From: Ancylobacter polymorphus
GTDB lineage: Bacteria; Pseudomonadota; Alphaproteobacteria; Rhizobiales; Xanthobacteraceae
Assembly (NCBI RefSeq): GCF_022836935.1
Contig: NZ_CP083239.1
Coordinates: 2,680,001 to 2,744,000, forward strand
Length of the DNA stretch: 64,000 nt
Direction: 5' to 3'
Positions 63,214 to 64,000 of the stretch are shown here, one piece after another. The translations under genes and the position numbers were made by a program. The notes under the pieces are model-generated. The model was not told the DNA's origin, did no database searches, and saw only the letters and a list, made by a program, of their open reading frames with translations. Positions within the stretch are counted from its first letter, which is position 1; every line of letters begins with the position of its first letter.

Positions 63214-64000
63214 GGCGTGGCTCCCGTCGTGTCGACCCCGGACGGGCCGTGGCCGCTGGCGCGCGAATCGCTCGTGCTATGGCCCGCCGGCTGGCTACCG
63301 AGCACATCGCGGGCATATTCGCTCGGCCAATAGAGGATCTGCGCCGTGGCTTCCATGTAGCGCATGGTCGGGCCCCCGGCGAAGGTCATCACCGCGCAGA
63401 GCAGCAGCAGCACCCCGACCGGAATAGCCTCGATGGCGCGCACGCGCGGAATGTCCGTCTCGGCCGGCACCCAGAGGGTACGGATGCCGTTGCGGGTCAT
63501 GGCGATGAGGGTGGCGAGGCCGGAGAGCATCAGCAGCGCGACGAACAGCCAGTGGTCGAAGGGGATTTCGCCCGCCTCGTTCAGCAGCGCCGACAGCATG
63601 GCGAATTTGCCGATGAAGCCGGAGAGCGGCGGCAGGCCGGCCAGCACGGCGGTGCAGGCGACAAAGCCGCCGCCGAGCACGGCGATGGTGGCGGGAATGG
63701 CGACGCCGACCTCCTCGTCCTCGTCCTCGATATCCTCCTCCGGATCGCCGAAAATCTCCAGCGTGACGGCGAGCACGTCGGCACCGGCGGCCTGGCCGCG
63801 TTCGATCAGTTCCACCAGCAGGAAATAGGCGCTGATGGCGAAGGTGGAGGCGACGAGATAATAGAGCGCGCCTGAGATCACCGCGCTGTTGCCGGTGCCG
63901 ATGGCGGCGAGCAGCGTGCCGGAGGAGATCAGCACGCTATAGCCGCCGAGCCGCTGCATGGATTGCGAGGCGAGCACGCCGATGCCGCCGAACAGCAGCG
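63210..64000 (-). CDS. mnhD: Monovalent cation/H+ antiporter subunit D, 3' part (runs off the window)
   Basis: C-terminal part of a proton-pumping-type subunit related to NuoL/M/N: LLFGGIGVLASQSMQRLGGYSVLISSGTLLAAIG (in parts), YYLVASTFAISAYFLLVELIERG, FVACTAVLAGLPPLSGFIGKFAMLSALL and IAMTRNGIRTLW. The His/Lys-bearing helices of the family are present. The insert with DPEEDIEDEDEEVG is acidic. The 5' end lies beyond base 64000; the internal Met at 63977 is not the start. Confidence 0.93.
   Translation of the reverse strand, partial: LLFGGIGVLASQSMQRLGGYSVLISSGTLLAAIGTGNSAVISGALYYLVASTFAISAYFLLVELIERGQAAGADVLAVTLEIFGDPEEDIEDEDEEVGVAIPATIAVLGGGFVACTAVLAGLPPLSGFIGKFAMLSALLNEAGEIPFDHWLFVALLMLSGLATLIAMTRNGIRTLWVPAETDIPRVRAIEAIPVGVLLLLCAVMTFAGGPTMRYMEATAQILYWPSEYARDVLGSQPAGHSTSDSRASGHGPSGVDTTGATP

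Overview
The window is GC-rich (roughly two-thirds G+C by eye) with dense genes, many 4-base stop/start overlaps and gene neighbourhoods typical of Alphaproteobacteria, order Hyphomicrobiales. The blocks lgt-ubiK-ybjN-proC, uvrC-pgsA-moaD-moaE and marR/ilvE, together with Omp25/31-type barrels, Tim44-like and UrtABCDE-FmdA proteins, point to a Xanthobacteraceae-like organism (Ancylobacter/Starkeya/Xanthobacter type). That placement is an inference from gene content only. No rRNA, tRNA, CRISPR array or transposase was found.

Layout. 1-9.3 kb: housekeeping genes (partial lgt, ubiK, ybjN, proC, a TetR regulator, csaA), an EnvZ/OmpR-type two-component pair, a MarR regulator divergent from ilvE, and moaE-moaD-pgsA. 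9.5-11.6 kb: uvrC, with an in-frame palindromic repeat insertion. 11.7-21.7 kb: an accessory island holding a stand-alone sulfotransferase, a 2-oxoglutarate/Fe(II) oxygenase, an adenylation-carrier-sulfotransferase fusion, a TubC-condensation-carrier-thioesterase protein, an amidohydrolase and a glycosyltransferase-like protein. This block is bounded by a 44-bp near-perfect direct repeat and is the best candidate for an undescribed system. 21.7-28.8 kb: EamA transporter, pteridine-reductase-like SDR, two outer-membrane barrels, GST, cold-shock protein, rlmJ, RNase T2. 28.9-31.8 kb: a small putative nitrogen-scavenging locus (cupin, NCS2/AzgA-like permease, isochorismatase-like hydrolase). 32-45.4 kb: lipoprotein, uvrB, Tim44-like protein, ppc, a BKACE enzyme, yaiI preceded by a leader with two tiny ORFs and a terminator, and ggt.

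45.5-57.1 kb is a coherent urea/short-chain amide module. urtABCDE-fmdA-fmdB on the minus strand faces a very large NCS1-transporter/Cys-rich/histidine-kinase/receiver fusion and a LuxR-type response regulator on the plus strand. A transporter-like sensor beside an amide transporter and a formamidase suggests that the sensor reads a nitrogenous substrate and controls the operon. A 7-bp inverted repeat sits in the shared promoter region.

57.2-61.8 kb is an aldehyde-oxidation locus: DUF779 protein, aldehyde dehydrogenase with an upstream sigma-54-type promoter, and the AcoR-like sigma-54 activator transcribed divergently, with two related palindromes nearby. 62-64 kb carries the 3' part of a Na+/H+ (K+/H+) antiporter operon, mnh/mrp/pha D(partial)-E-F-G. 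Several intergenic palindromic repeat families (REP- and RIME-like) are scattered at 7.9, 45.4 and 57.1-58.1 kb.
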